From the NCBI GenBank assembly GCA_031386665.1, contig JANNCN010000015.1, positions 42,213 through 106,212 on the forward strand: a stretch of DNA of 64,000 bases. The letters run 5' to 3'. The position numbers and the translations under genes were made by a program. The notes under the pieces were generated by a model. That model saw nothing but the letters and a program-made list of their open reading frames with translations, had not been told where the DNA came from and did not search any database. Below, in pieces: positions 1-8,623 of this stretch. The DNA comes from JANYCG01 sp031386665. GTDB lineage: Bacteria; Pseudomonadota; Gammaproteobacteria; Burkholderiales; Burkholderiaceae_C. The first letter of the stretch is position 1. Each line of letters starts with the position of its first letter.

Positions 1-461
1 AGCTGCCCCAAGGTCGATTTGCCAGCGCCACGCAAACCGACCAGGGCGATACGCGCGCTGGGCGTACTGGCGCTGTGCATCTGCGCGCCCGCATGACCCA
101 GCAGGTCGCCCACGGCCAAGCGCACACGCTGCAAGGTGGGCTCATCGCTGTGCGACAAAAGTTCGCGGATCATCAGCCATTCAGGGCTGGACGTGGTGAT
201 GTCGCCCACCAGTTCGGCCAGCGAACATTGCAAGGCCCCCGCCACTTGCAGCAGCACCAAAACACTGGCGTTGCCCACGCCGTATTCCATATTGGCCAAA
301 TGCCGCTCAGACACATCAGCCGCCCCCGCCAACGCCTTGCGGGTCATGCCCCGGCGGGCGCGCAAACTGCTCACGCGCTGACCCAGACCGACTAAAAACG
401 GGTGCTTCTCATCCGCCAACTCGGGCGGCAAGGCGGTTTTGTGCAATATAGTGCTTGACAT
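1..461 (-). CDS. boxR: BoxR-type regulator: HTH fused to shikimate kinase-like domain (partial)
   Basis: This is the N-terminal 153 codons of a gene that runs off the left window edge. It starts at ATG 461-459. An XRE/Cro-type helix-turn-helix lies at about residues 26-86 and is followed by a Walker A motif GLRGAGKST (142-150), the beginning of a shikimate kinase-like domain. That domain order is characteristic of BoxR/BzdR, where the kinase-like domain binds benzoyl-CoA and relieves repression of benzoate genes (family knowledge). The divergent neighbour is a benzoate-CoA ligase, which fits that job well. The C-terminal part is outside the window, so completeness cannot be judged. Confidence 0.88.
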   Translation of the reverse strand, partial: MSSTILHKTALPPELADEKHPFLVGLGQRVSSLRARRGMTRKALAGAADVSERHLANMEYGVGNASVLVLLQVAGALQCSLAELVGDITTSSPEWLMIRELLSHSDEPTLQRVRLAVGDLLGHAGAQMHSASTPSARIALVGLRGAGKSTLGQ

Positions 462-483
462 ACGGATTGAAAGACTTTATGGT
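442..483 (+). promoter_or_regulatory. Possible bclA promoter with BoxR-like TGCA half-sites
   Basis: TTGACA at 455-460, a 17-base spacer and TATGGT at 478-483 form a sigma70-like promoter reading toward the ligase gene. TGCA-N6-TGCT at 442-455 overlaps its -35 box. As I recall, the related Azoarcus regulators recognise TGCA repeats with a 6-base spacer. The site lies inside the first codons of boxR, so it could serve repression and autoregulation. The leader to the ligase would be about 300 bases. The -10 box is only a fair match. Confidence 0.3.
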
Positions 484-590
484 TCGAGTAAGCACAATAA
501 TTCATCTCACGAGATTTGGCAAGTTAGCGGGGGCTAAAACCCTTCTTGGCGCTTTGCTCGGCAGGTGATCGGGCTTGCAGCGGCCAAAAC

Positions 591-617
591 GGGCTAAACG
601 GGCTAAACGGGCTAAAC
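591..617 (+). repeat. Three exact 9-bp tandem repeats (GGGCTAAAC)
   Basis: The nonamer GGGCTAAAC occurs three times head to tail in the intergenic region between boxR and the benzoate-CoA ligase. No function is assigned; it may be simple slippage or an operator array. Confidence 0.9.
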
Positions 618-633
618 ACAGTTTGAAAATTAT

Positions 634-748
634 AAAAAGAACCTGCAGGTTCTTTTTTTCTAAAAACAGGCGGGATTTGACAAATTATGAACAAAATGAG
701 CCTCTAACTCTCGAATTAATTCAATAGTTTGCTATATAAATAATAGCA
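634..748 (+). repeat. Palindrome-module intergenic element, copy 1
   Basis: A perfect 24-bp palindrome (634-657, core AACCTGCAGGTT) is followed by an AT-rich linker, the conserved core starting at 700 (GCCTCTAACTCTCGAATTAA) and a terminal hairpin TGCTAT-N7-ATAGCA ending at 748. The palindrome centre is 54.5 bases from the module start. The element ends 44 bases before the ligase ATG. Confidence 0.8.
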
Positions 749-792
749 ATCTGACGCTGCCAATTTTGCCCTAGCTTTTCAGGATTTTCAAA

Positions 793-2379
793 ATGAGCCC
801 TACCGCCAACGCTCCCATCGCGCCGCCCCCAGGCGCAGCATTCAACCTGGCACAGCATTTGATGCAGCGCAACGCCGCTCAACCCGGCAAGATCGCTTTT
901 GTGGATGACGCGGGCAGCATCAGCTATGGCGAGCTGGCCGTGCGCGTGCGGCAAATGGCAAGCAGCTTGTTGGCCAGCGGATTGCGCCGTGAAGAGCGCG
1001 TCATGCTGCTCATGCACGACTGCATTGACTGGCCTGTGAGCTTTTTAGGAGCACTGTACGCAGGCCTGGTGCCGGTTGCGGTCAACACACTGCTCACCGC
1101 CGACGACTACGCCTTCATGCTGCAACACTGCCGTGCGCAGGCGGTTTTGGTGTCTGGCGCGCTGCTTCCTACTTTGCAGACTGCCATGGCGCAGGTGCCG
1201 ACTGAGGTTAAAACCGTCATCGTCTCCCACGGCACCGTGCCTTTGGCGTCACCTTGTCTAGCGCTTGATTCATTCATCAGCGGCCACGCAGAACTGCCCG
1301 CACCCGCCGCCACGGGACCAGACGACCCCGGTTTTTGGCTTTATTCATCAGGTTCGACCGGGCGGCCCAAAGGCACGGTGCACACCCATGCCAATGCCTA
1401 CTGGACGGCTGAGTTGTATGGCACGCCAGTTTTGGGATTGACTGCCAATGATGTGTGTTTTTCAGCCGCCAAGCTGTTTTTTGCCTACGGGCTCGGCAAT
1501 GGGCTGACCTTTCCGATGAGCGTGGGGGCGACTACGTTGCTGATGGCCGAGCGGCCCACGCCAGACGCGACCTTCAAACGCTGGAAGGGCGAGGTGGGTG
1601 GCCTAAAGCCGACCGTGTTTTTCGGGGCGCCCACGGGCTTTGCAGGCATGCTGGCCTCCCCCAATTTGCCAGCCAAATCGGACGTGGCGCTGCGATTGGC
1701 GTCATCAGCCGGGGAGGCTCTGCCCGCAGACCTGGGCCAGCGTTTTACCGCACACTACGGCGTCGAAATCATTGACGGCATTGGTTCGACCGAAATGCTG
1801 CACGTGTTTCTAAGCAATGCACCAGGGCGCGTGCGCTACGGCACCACGGGCTGGCCTGTGCCTGGCTACACACTCGAATTGCGTGGCGACGATGGCGCGG
1901 TCGTGCCCGATGGCGAAACCGGTGATTTGTACATTCAGGGCCCCAGCGCCGCCCTGCTGTACTGGGGTAACCGCGAAAAATCGCGCGAGACATTTCAGGG
2001 CGCGTGGACCAAAAGCGGCGACAAGTACGTGCGCAACAGCGACGGCAGCTACACCTACAGCGGGCGCAGCGACGACATGCTGAAGGTGAGCGGCATTTAC
2101 GTCTCGCCATTCGAAGTGGAATCCACCTTGGCGCAGCACCCTGGCGTGCTGGAGGCGGCTGTCATTGGCGTGCAAGACACCGACGGGCTGACCAAAACCA
2201 AGGCTTTTGTGGTGCTGAAAAGCGGCGTGCAAGTGTCGCAAGACGAACTGAAAGCCTTTGTCAAAGACCGCCTCGCCCCTTACAAATACCCGCGCCACAT
2301 CGAATTTGTGAACGAACTGCCCAAAACTGCGACCGGCAAGATTCAGCGGTTTAAGTTGCGCGAGAGAGAGAATGGCTAA
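793..2379 (+). CDS. bclA: Benzoate-CoA ligase family protein
   Basis: This 528-residue protein is an adenylate-forming acyl-CoA synthetase that would activate benzoate (or a close aromatic acid) to the CoA thioester in the cytoplasm with ATP. The P-loop-like core motif SSGSTGRPKG is at residues 185-194, and the C-terminal PKTATGKIQR carries the conserved catalytic lysine. Full length matches benzoate-CoA ligases. Divergent placement from a BoxR-type regulator supports the benzoate assignment and a role as entry step of the aerobic hybrid box pathway. The box oxygenase and ring-cleavage genes are not in view. Exact aromatic substrate range is not readable from sequence. Confidence 0.88.
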   Translation: MSPTANAPIAPPPGAAFNLAQHLMQRNAAQPGKIAFVDDAGSISYGELAVRVRQMASSLLASGLRREERVMLLMHDCIDWPVSFLGALYAGLVPVAVNTLLTADDYAFMLQHCRAQAVLVSGALLPTLQTAMAQVPTEVKTVIVSHGTVPLASPCLALDSFISGHAELPAPAATGPDDPGFWLYSSGSTGRPKGTVHTHANAYWTAELYGTPVLGLTANDVCFSAAKLFFAYGLGNGLTFPMSVGATTLLMAERPTPDATFKRWKGEVGGLKPTVFFGAPTGFAGMLASPNLPAKSDVALRLASSAGEALPADLGQRFTAHYGVEIIDGIGSTEMLHVFLSNAPGRVRYGTTGWPVPGYTLELRGDDGAVVPDGETGDLYIQGPSAALLYWGNREKSRETFQGAWTKSGDKYVRNSDGSYTYSGRSDDMLKVSGIYVSPFEVESTLAQHPGVLEAAVIGVQDTDGLTKTKAFVVLKSGVQVSQDELKAFVKDRLAPYKYPRHIEFVNELPKTATGKIQRFKLRERENG

Positions 2380-2440
2380 AAGCAGCCCGCGCTTTGAGAG
2401 AGCTGCCAGCGGGCCGCCAGCGGGCCCGCCCGACTCAAAA

Positions 2441-3493
2441 TCACTGCTGCGGAATCCCCTTGGTCACCGGCCCCCACAGCGCCAGTTCTTTCACCGCGCG
2501 TTCGGCCAGCACTTGGGGCGAGCCCACCCACACGTCATAGCCGCCTTCCACCAACTTGGCTTTCAGCTCCTCGTTGGCCAGCGCTTTGAGGGTGGCCGCG
2601 TTATAGCGCGCTATCAGGTCGGCGGGCAATTTGGCAGGGCCGTAAATGCCAAACCAGCCGCCCACGTCGTAGTCGGGCACGCCCAGTTCGCGCATGCTGG
2701 GCACATCGGGCATGGCCGCATTGCGGTCGCGCGAGGTGACCGCCAGTGGGCGCACACGGCCCGACGCAATGTAGCCCCGCGCGGTGCTCAATATGTCAAA
2801 CATCATGTTGATCTGGCCGCCAATCACGTCGGTCATGGCCGGAGCGTTGCCTTTGTAAGGTACGTGGATCAGATCAGTGCCAGTGCGCAGCGCCAGCAGT
2901 TCGCCACTCAAATGGTTGCTGGCCCCAATCCCGGCTGAACCGTAAGCCACCTTGCCGGGGTTGGCTTTGGCATAGGCCACCAGTTCGGGCACGGTTTTGA
3001 AGGGCTGGTCTTTGTTGACCACCAGCACATTGGTGTAGCTCACGATGGGGGCCACGGCGGCCAGGTCTTTCACAGGGTCAAACGGCATAGCCTTGAGCAA
3101 ATGCGGCGAGATGGTCATGGTCGGGCTGGCCGTGAAAAACAGCAGGCCAGCAGCGGGTGCCGACTTGGCGACGACGTCACCCCCTAGGGCACCTGCCGCG
3201 CCGGGGCGGTTTTCAACCACCACAGTTTGGCCCAGCTCGCGCGAAAAATGCGGCGCAAACAGGCGGGCGGTGGTGTCCACCGGGCCACCGGCTGCATAAC
3301 CCACAATCAGTTTGATGACCTGGGTGTTGCTTTGCGCAGCAGCAGCCTGCGCCCAACTGGCTGAAGGTGACAGTAACAAAGTGCCACCCAAACCGACCAA
3401 GCTGACCAGGCTCACCAAGCCAGTCCAAGCCCGTCGATTGCCTAATTTTTGGCTGAAGCGGGTGGAGGCGGCAGGTTTTGAATTGCAAGTCAT
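2441..3493 (-). CDS. Bug/TctC family tripartite tricarboxylate transporter substrate-binding protein
   Basis: This 350-residue periplasmic solute receptor has a long N-terminal signal region with basic residues, a hydrophobic stretch and a cleavage-like SASWAQA near residue 50. The start of the mature part, KLIVGYAAGGPVDTTAR, and the later motif VENRPGAAG are typical of the Bug (TctC) family, which is strongly expanded in Burkholderiales. Such receptors bind carboxylates or other small acids, often with no cognate TctAB nearby, as here. It sits tail to tail with the benzoate-CoA ligase, so an aromatic acid ligand is possible, but this is only inference from position. Confidence 0.88.
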   Translation of the reverse strand: MTCNSKPAASTRFSQKLGNRRAWTGLVSLVSLVGLGGTLLLSPSASWAQAAAAQSNTQVIKLIVGYAAGGPVDTTARLFAPHFSRELGQTVVVENRPGAAGALGGDVVAKSAPAAGLLFFTASPTMTISPHLLKAMPFDPVKDLAAVAPIVSYTNVLVVNKDQPFKTVPELVAYAKANPGKVAYGSAGIGASNHLSGELLALRTGTDLIHVPYKGNAPAMTDVIGGQINMMFDILSTARGYIASGRVRPLAVTSRDRNAAMPDVPSMRELGVPDYDVGGWFGIYGPAKLPADLIARYNAATLKALANEELKAKLVEGGYDVWVGSPQVLAERAVKELALWGPVTKGIPQQ

Positions 3494-3635
3494 AGGCTAC
3501 TTTCTAAAAAACTTAAAGGTCAGAGGCGATGGCTGTCTTGGTCCCTATCTTTATACCCGACCTCTTTGAAACCAAGGCTCCCCAGTGCGACAGGTGACTC
3601 AAATCAAGACGCTGCCAAGTCGCTAAACTCGGGCG

Positions 3636-4337
3636 ATGCATCGAACCCACACCATGACTGACACCATGACTGCTTTGAGTCGGCCCTTGACGTGCGCATC
3701 AACCTTGGGCCAGCGCGGCATCCAAACCCTCGCCCTGGGTCTGGCTTGGCTTGGGGCGGCGCTTTTCAGCAGCGCCACCCAAGCGGCCACCATTGAAGTA
3801 CTGGTGCAGGACGCCAATGGCAAAGCACTGAGCGATGCGGTGGCATTTTTGGAATCTCCCGCAGCCAAGCGCGCTCTGGCAGGCCAAAAGGCCTTGGCGA
3901 CAATGGACATGTCCCAAATGGGCAAGCAGTTCGACCCCAAAATTCTGGTGGTTCCGGTGGGCACGATGGTGCGATTTCCAAATCTGGACTCCGTGCGCCA
4001 CCATGTGTACTCGTTTTCGTCCGCCAAAACCTTTGACTTGAAGCTGTACAGCGGCACGCCCGCAAACCCAGTGCAGTTCGACAAAACCGGCGTTGCGGTT
4101 TTGGGCTGCAACATTCACGACAACATGGTGGCCTGGGTGGTTGTGGTCGACACGCCCTACTACGCCAAAAGCGCCAAGTCGGGCCAACTGGTGTTGCGCG
4201 ATGTGCCGCCCGGCAGCTACAGCCTGCGGGTGTGGCACGCTGGCATGCCGCCTGGCAGCAACGCGCTGGAACGGGCACTGACGGTTGACGCCACCGACGC
4301 CGTGGTGACCGTTCGTGCGACGGGTTCTGCCCAGTGA
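3636..4337 (+). CDS. Periplasmic cupredoxin-like (methylamine utilization-type) protein
   Basis: The protein has 233 residues with an N-terminal signal sequence ending near residue 50 (SSATQA). The plastocyanin-like fold is suggested by candidate type-1 copper ligands His122/His123 in RHHVYSF and Cys158, His161, Met164 in LGCNIHDNM. The C-terminal LRDVPPGSYSLRVWHAGMP resembles the carboxypeptidase-regulatory-like segment common in this family, often annotated methylamine utilization protein. Its stop codon overlaps the GTG of the next gene, a GGDEF/EAL membrane protein, so the two are translationally coupled. An earlier or later Met among the three near the start is possible. No methylamine dehydrogenase genes are near. 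Confidence 0.75.
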   Translation: MHRTHTMTDTMTALSRPLTCASTLGQRGIQTLALGLAWLGAALFSSATQAATIEVLVQDANGKALSDAVAFLESPAAKRALAGQKALATMDMSQMGKQFDPKILVVPVGTMVRFPNLDSVRHHVYSFSSAKTFDLKLYSGTPANPVQFDKTGVAVLGCNIHDNMVAWVVVVDTPYYAKSAKSGQLVLRDVPPGSYSLRVWHAGMPPGSNALERALTVDATDAVVTVRATGSAQ

Positions 4338-6793
4338 GCGCGACCACCCCGCTGGCCTCTAAGGCTTCCGCTGTTCCCGCGCGGCACTGGGGCCTGTCGG
4401 CACGCATTGTGGCGCTTTCATTGGCGCTGCTGCTGCTGATTCAAGCGGCCGTGTTCAGCGTGATTCGGGTCAGCATTGACCAAAGCGCACGCCAGCAGAT
4501 ATCGCAGGAATTGCAGGTGGGCGAACGCGTTTGGCGGCGGCTGCTGGACCAAAACGCGCTCAAGCTGGCGCAGGGCGGGGCCTTGCTGGCGGCAGATTTT
4601 GGTTTTCGGTCGGCGGTAAGTTCCGGCGACCTGGAAACGATTCGCTCGGTACTGGACAACCACGGCGCGCGCATTGGGGCCACGATCACCGCGCTGATCG
4701 ACACCAACCTGAACCTCACCGCCTCGGGCGAAGGGCGCGACGCCCGGGCTCTTGGCACCCACCTGAAGCAAGTGGTGCAACGGCTATCACGCAACCCGCA
4801 AAGCGGGCAGACCGCGCTGATCAACGGCCAGCCCTACCAATTCGTCATGGTGCCCATGCGCGCACCCACGCTGATTGGCTGGGTGTTGATGGGCTTTCCC
4901 ATCAGCCAAGCCCTGGTGGACGAAATGCGCAGCCTGTCTGACATGCACCTGGCGCTGGTGGCCCCGGCGCCGACAGGTGCCGGCAAAGTGCTGCTGACCA
5001 CCCTTCCCCCAAATGCCCTAAGCTTGCTGCAAGACGCTCAATTCTCGAAAGGCGACTTGAAAGAACTGTCGGTGGGGGCCGACACGCTGGTGGCCCGCGA
5101 CACCAAGCTTGACGTGGGTAGCGACGAGCTTCACACAATCTTGTTGCGTTCGTTTGATGAGGTGGTGGCACCCTTCCGGCAGGCCCAGTTTGCACTGGCC
5201 TGGATCACCGCGTTGGGTGTTGTCTTGTTTGGCGTTGGCAGTGTTTTTGTGGCCCGCAAAGTCACCACGCCGCTGCGCTCGCTGGTGGATGCCTCGCAAA
5301 AAATTGCCGAAGGCGACTATGAAACCCCGCTTGAGAACACCGGGCGCACTGATGAAATTGGCGGCCTGGCGAATGCTTTTGACCAAATGCGCGTCAGCAT
5401 CGGCACGCAGCAAACTGAAATTCGCCGCCTGGCATTTCGGGACCGCCTGACCGGCCTGCCCAACCGGGCGCGGTTTCGCGAGGCGCTGCAAGCTGCCATT
5501 GCCAACCAGCCCGCGGCTGCTGGCACCGAGGCTGCCGTGGCACCCGCCAAAGGCCTGGCCATCGTGGTGCTGGATTTGGATCGCTTCAAAAACATCAACG
5601 ACGTGCTGGGTTATTCGTTTGGCGACCGGGTGCTGCAAGCCGTGTCCAAGCGGCTGTCGAACCAGGACATTCGCGCCCACGACATGGTGGCGCGTTTGGG
5701 CGGCAATGCCTTTGCCATTTTGCTGACCGAAAGCGACGCCAACAACGCCTTGCGCATAGCCCAGCGCATTGCCAAATCGTTTGAAGACCCGCTGGCCTTT
5801 GGCGACCAGACCATTGACCTGAGCGCCGCGATTGGCATTGCCTGCTGGCCCGTCCACGCCAATGACGCTGATTTGCTGCTGAGCCACGCCGAGCTGGCCA
5901 TGTACGCCGCCAAAAGCAAAACCACGGGCATTCAGATTTACGACCCGGCACTGGACTCTGCCAGCAACCTGAGCCTGTCACTGTTGACTGAACTGCGCCA
6001 CGCGCTGGAGCACCAGGAACTGCGGCTTTATTTGCAGCCCAAAATTGAACTGGGCTTGTCGGCCGCAACCGCCGCCGAGGCGCTGATTCGCTGGCAACAC
6101 CCAACACGCGGATTGCTCGGGCCGATGGAATTCATTCCCTTTGCCGAACAGACCGGTTTTGTGCGGCAAATCACGCTGTGGATTTTTGCTGAAGTGGCCC
6201 GCCATTGGCACAGCTTGCAAACCACGTCCCAAGCCTGCCAGGTGTCCATCAATTTGTCGACCCGTGACCTGATGGACCATGACTTGCCGATTCACCTGGA
6301 CGCCATCTTGAAGGAACACAAGGTGCCTGCCACCGGTATTTGCCTTGAAATCACCGAAAGCGCCATGATGGACGACCCGGCTCGCGCCGAGGCCACTCTC
6401 AATGCCTTGCACCAAGCGGGCTTCAAACTGTCGATTGACGACTTTGGCACGGGCTATTCGTCATTGGCTTATCTGAAGCGCCTGCCGGTCGATCAGCTCA
6501 AAATCGACAAGTCCTTTGTGATGGCCATGGAAAAAGACAAGGGCGACGCCATGATTGTGCGGTCGACCATCGATATGGCCCACAACCTGAACCTGACCGT
6601 GGTTGCCGAAGGGGTGGAGAACGCGGTGGTCTACAACGCGCTGAAAAAACTCGGCTGTGACGAAGCGCAGGGCTACCTGATTGGCAAGCCCATTCCCGCT
6701 GCCGACTACCTGGATTGGCGTGTTCAATGGAACCGCCAGTTGGACCAGAACCGCCGCGAATCCGGCTTGTCGATACCGATTCCGCTGGCTTGA
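4334..6793 (+). CDS. Membrane GGDEF/EAL protein, cyclase domain degenerate
   Basis: This 819-residue inner-membrane protein likely hydrolyses cyclic di-GMP. It starts at GTG overlapping the preceding stop (GTGA). Two membrane segments (about 24-45 and 287-310) flank a periplasmic sensor region of about 240 residues. A HAMP linker follows (about 310-365), then a GGDEF domain and an EAL domain. The cyclase signature reads GGNAF (456-460) instead of GG[D/E]EF, so cyclase activity is unlikely. The EAL domain keeps EALIRW (582-587) and DDFGTGYSSL (from 702), so phosphodiesterase activity is likely. Coupling to the upstream copper-site protein suggests that protein feeds a periplasmic redox or metal signal to it (inference). 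Confidence 0.85.
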   Translation: MSATTPLASKASAVPARHWGLSARIVALSLALLLLIQAAVFSVIRVSIDQSARQQISQELQVGERVWRRLLDQNALKLAQGGALLAADFGFRSAVSSGDLETIRSVLDNHGARIGATITALIDTNLNLTASGEGRDARALGTHLKQVVQRLSRNPQSGQTALINGQPYQFVMVPMRAPTLIGWVLMGFPISQALVDEMRSLSDMHLALVAPAPTGAGKVLLTTLPPNALSLLQDAQFSKGDLKELSVGADTLVARDTKLDVGSDELHTILLRSFDEVVAPFRQAQFALAWITALGVVLFGVGSVFVARKVTTPLRSLVDASQKIAEGDYETPLENTGRTDEIGGLANAFDQMRVSIGTQQTEIRRLAFRDRLTGLPNRARFREALQAAIANQPAAAGTEAAVAPAKGLAIVVLDLDRFKNINDVLGYSFGDRVLQAVSKRLSNQDIRAHDMVARLGGNAFAILLTESDANNALRIAQRIAKSFEDPLAFGDQTIDLSAAIGIACWPVHANDADLLLSHAELAMYAAKSKTTGIQIYDPALDSASNLSLSLLTELRHALEHQELRLYLQPKIELGLSAATAAEALIRWQHPTRGLLGPMEFIPFAEQTGFVRQITLWIFAEVARHWHSLQTTSQACQVSINLSTRDLMDHDLPIHLDAILKEHKVPATGICLEITESAMMDDPARAEATLNALHQAGFKLSIDDFGTGYSSLAYLKRLPVDQLKIDKSFVMAMEKDKGDAMIVRSTIDMAHNLNLTVVAEGVENAVVYNALKKLGCDEAQGYLIGKPIPAADYLDWRVQWNRQLDQNRRESGLSIPIPLA

Positions 6794-6812
6794 TTTCAGC
6801 GCAAAACCGCCT

Positions 6813-7637
6813 TCAGGCCAGGGCACTTGGAGGCAGCTGGTCCACCGTCATGGCCCCTGTCATCACCGCCACGGTGTCGCTCATGCTGATGGTTTTGGGG
6901 TTGACCACGGCAGCGCGTTTGCCCAGCCGCTGAATGTGGATGCGGTCCGCCACTTCAAACACATGCGGCATGTTGTGGCTGATCAAAATGACGGGGAGAC
7001 CCCGGTCACGCACGCGGCGAATCAGCTCAAGCACCATGTTGCCTTCTTTCACGCCGAGTGCGGCGGTCGGTTCGTCCATGATGACGACGTGCTGGGCAAA
7101 TGCCGCTGCGCGGCCCACCGCCACACATTGGCGCTGGCCGCCAGAGAGGGTTTCAACTGCCTGCGTCATGGAGCGAATGCCGACTTTCAGATCGTTCATG
7201 CGGGCCACAGCTTCAGCCAGCATGCGCTTTTTGTCCAGACTTCTGAACACACTGCCCAAAATACCGGGTCGGCGCAATTCACGGCCCAAAAACAGGTTTT
7301 CGGCGATGCTCATGGCCGGGGCCACAGCCAGGTCTTGGTAAACGGTTTCGATGCCGTGGCGACGCGCTTCGATGGGGGATTTGAAACGCACGGGCTTGCC
7401 GTCCAGTTCAATGCTGCCTTCATCGGGAATGACCGCCCCGGACAGCACCTTGATCAGGCTGGACTTGCCCGCACCGTTGTCGCCAATCACCGCCAAGATT
7501 TCACCCGCGCGCAGTTCAAAATCGGCACCGTCCAGTGCGGTAACCTGCCCATAGCGCTTGGTCAGGCCTGTGCCTTTGAAAATGATGTCGGCACTCGCTC
7601 CAGCACGCATTCCTGCATTGGTTTCAGCAGCCATCAT
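6813..7637 (-). CDS. Sugar ABC transporter ATP-binding protein (FrcA-like)
   Basis: This 274-residue single nucleotide-binding domain powers a sugar importer. Walker A GDNGAGKSS is at 52-60, the signature LSGGQRQ at 164-170 and Walker B VVIMDEP at 184-190. It is the short, one-domain type found in FrcBCA fructose systems rather than the duplicated RbsA type. The start overlaps the permease stop by four bases (ATGA). It is last in an operon of binding protein, permease and ATPase. The exact sugar is not proven by the sequence. Confidence 0.85.
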   Translation of the reverse strand: MMAAETNAGMRAGASADIIFKGTGLTKRYGQVTALDGADFELRAGEILAVIGDNGAGKSSLIKVLSGAVIPDEGSIELDGKPVRFKSPIEARRHGIETVYQDLAVAPAMSIAENLFLGRELRRPGILGSVFRSLDKKRMLAEAVARMNDLKVGIRSMTQAVETLSGGQRQCVAVGRAAAFAQHVVIMDEPTAALGVKEGNMVLELIRRVRDRGLPVILISHNMPHVFEVADRIHIQRLGKRAAVVNPKTISMSDTVAVMTGAMTVDQLPPSALA

Positions 7638-8593
7638 TGCGCCCCTTTGCGCGACAACTGGTCAGCCGCCACCGCCGCAATCACCAAGATGCCGGTGATC
7701 AGCGTTTGGTAGACCGAGGCCACGCCCATCAGCGTCAGGCCATTGCGAAACACGCCCACAATGACGGCCCCCACCAGACTACCCAAAATGACGCCTCGAC
7801 CACCAAACAGTGAGGTGCCGCCCAGCACCACGGCGGTGATCGCGTCGAGGTTTTCGGTTTGGCCCGCCTGCGGGTCGCCCACCTCGGTGCGCGCTACCAA
7901 AACCAGCGCTGCAATGCCATACAGCAGACCTGCCAGCACGTACACACCCAAGAGCACGCGCTCAACCGGAATGCCCGTGAGGCGCGCGGCTTCAGGGCTG
8001 TTGCCCACCGCATAAACATGACGGCCTGAAGCCGTGTCGCGCAGCAAGTGCCAGGCCAGCAGGTACATCACCACCATCAGCACCGTGCCCAAAGAAATGG
8101 CGGTTTCGCCCAGATTGAAAGTGGCCCCCAGCGCGACCAAGCCAGCGGGCAGGTTTTGCACGGTTTGGGATTCTGAATAAATTTGGGTGATGGCAAAGGC
8201 GATGTTCATGGTGCCCAGGGTCACAATGAAGGGCGGCAGTTTGATGCGGGTGATCAACAGCCCATTGGCCAGGCCGAACAGGCAAGTCACACCCAGGCCA
8301 CACGCCACAGCCAGCACCGGGTGAATGCCAAAGTCCACCGAAAACTTGGTCATGACAATGCCGCCCAGCGCCATCACCATGCCACAGGACAGATCGATGC
8401 CCGCCGTCAAAATAATCAAGGTTTGGCCAATGGCCAGAACCCCCACCACCATCACCTGCTGCAACACCAGCGACAAGTTTTGCCCCGTTAAAAAGCGGTC
8501 AGACTGCGTGGCAAAAAAAGTGCAGGCTGCCAAGAGGGCCAGCCAGGGGCCCAGCAAGGCCCAAGGAATTTTGGCTGGGGTGGAGGTGGACAT
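7634..8593 (-). CDS. Sugar ABC transporter permease (FrcC/RbsC-like)
   Basis: The 319-residue hydrophobic protein is a branched-chain/ribose-type permease with about eight to ten membrane segments. Motifs such as GQTLIILTAGIDLS and VVLGGTSLFGGRG are characteristic of the RbsC/FrcC family. ATG at 8593 was chosen over a TTG six bases upstream. It follows the binding-protein gene by 30 bases and overlaps the ATPase gene by four bases, so it belongs to the same transcript. Confidence 0.87.
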   Translation of the reverse strand: MSTSTPAKIPWALLGPWLALLAACTFFATQSDRFLTGQNLSLVLQQVMVVGVLAIGQTLIILTAGIDLSCGMVMALGGIVMTKFSVDFGIHPVLAVACGLGVTCLFGLANGLLITRIKLPPFIVTLGTMNIAFAITQIYSESQTVQNLPAGLVALGATFNLGETAISLGTVLMVVMYLLAWHLLRDTASGRHVYAVGNSPEAARLTGIPVERVLLGVYVLAGLLYGIAALVLVARTEVGDPQAGQTENLDAITAVVLGGTSLFGGRGVILGSLVGAVIVGVFRNGLTLMGVASVYQTLITGILVIAAVAADQLSRKGAQ

Positions 8594-8623
8594 TCGCAAT
8601 AGTTACGACTACTTTTTTCAGGA

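Larger units (their letters stand above)
462..792. other. boxR-bclA intergenic region
   Basis: The 331 bases between the divergent genes hold the downstream part of the candidate promoter, a 9-bp triple repeat (591-617) and a full copy of the palindrome-plus-module element (634-748). No small gene or RNA gene was seen. Confidence 0.7.
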
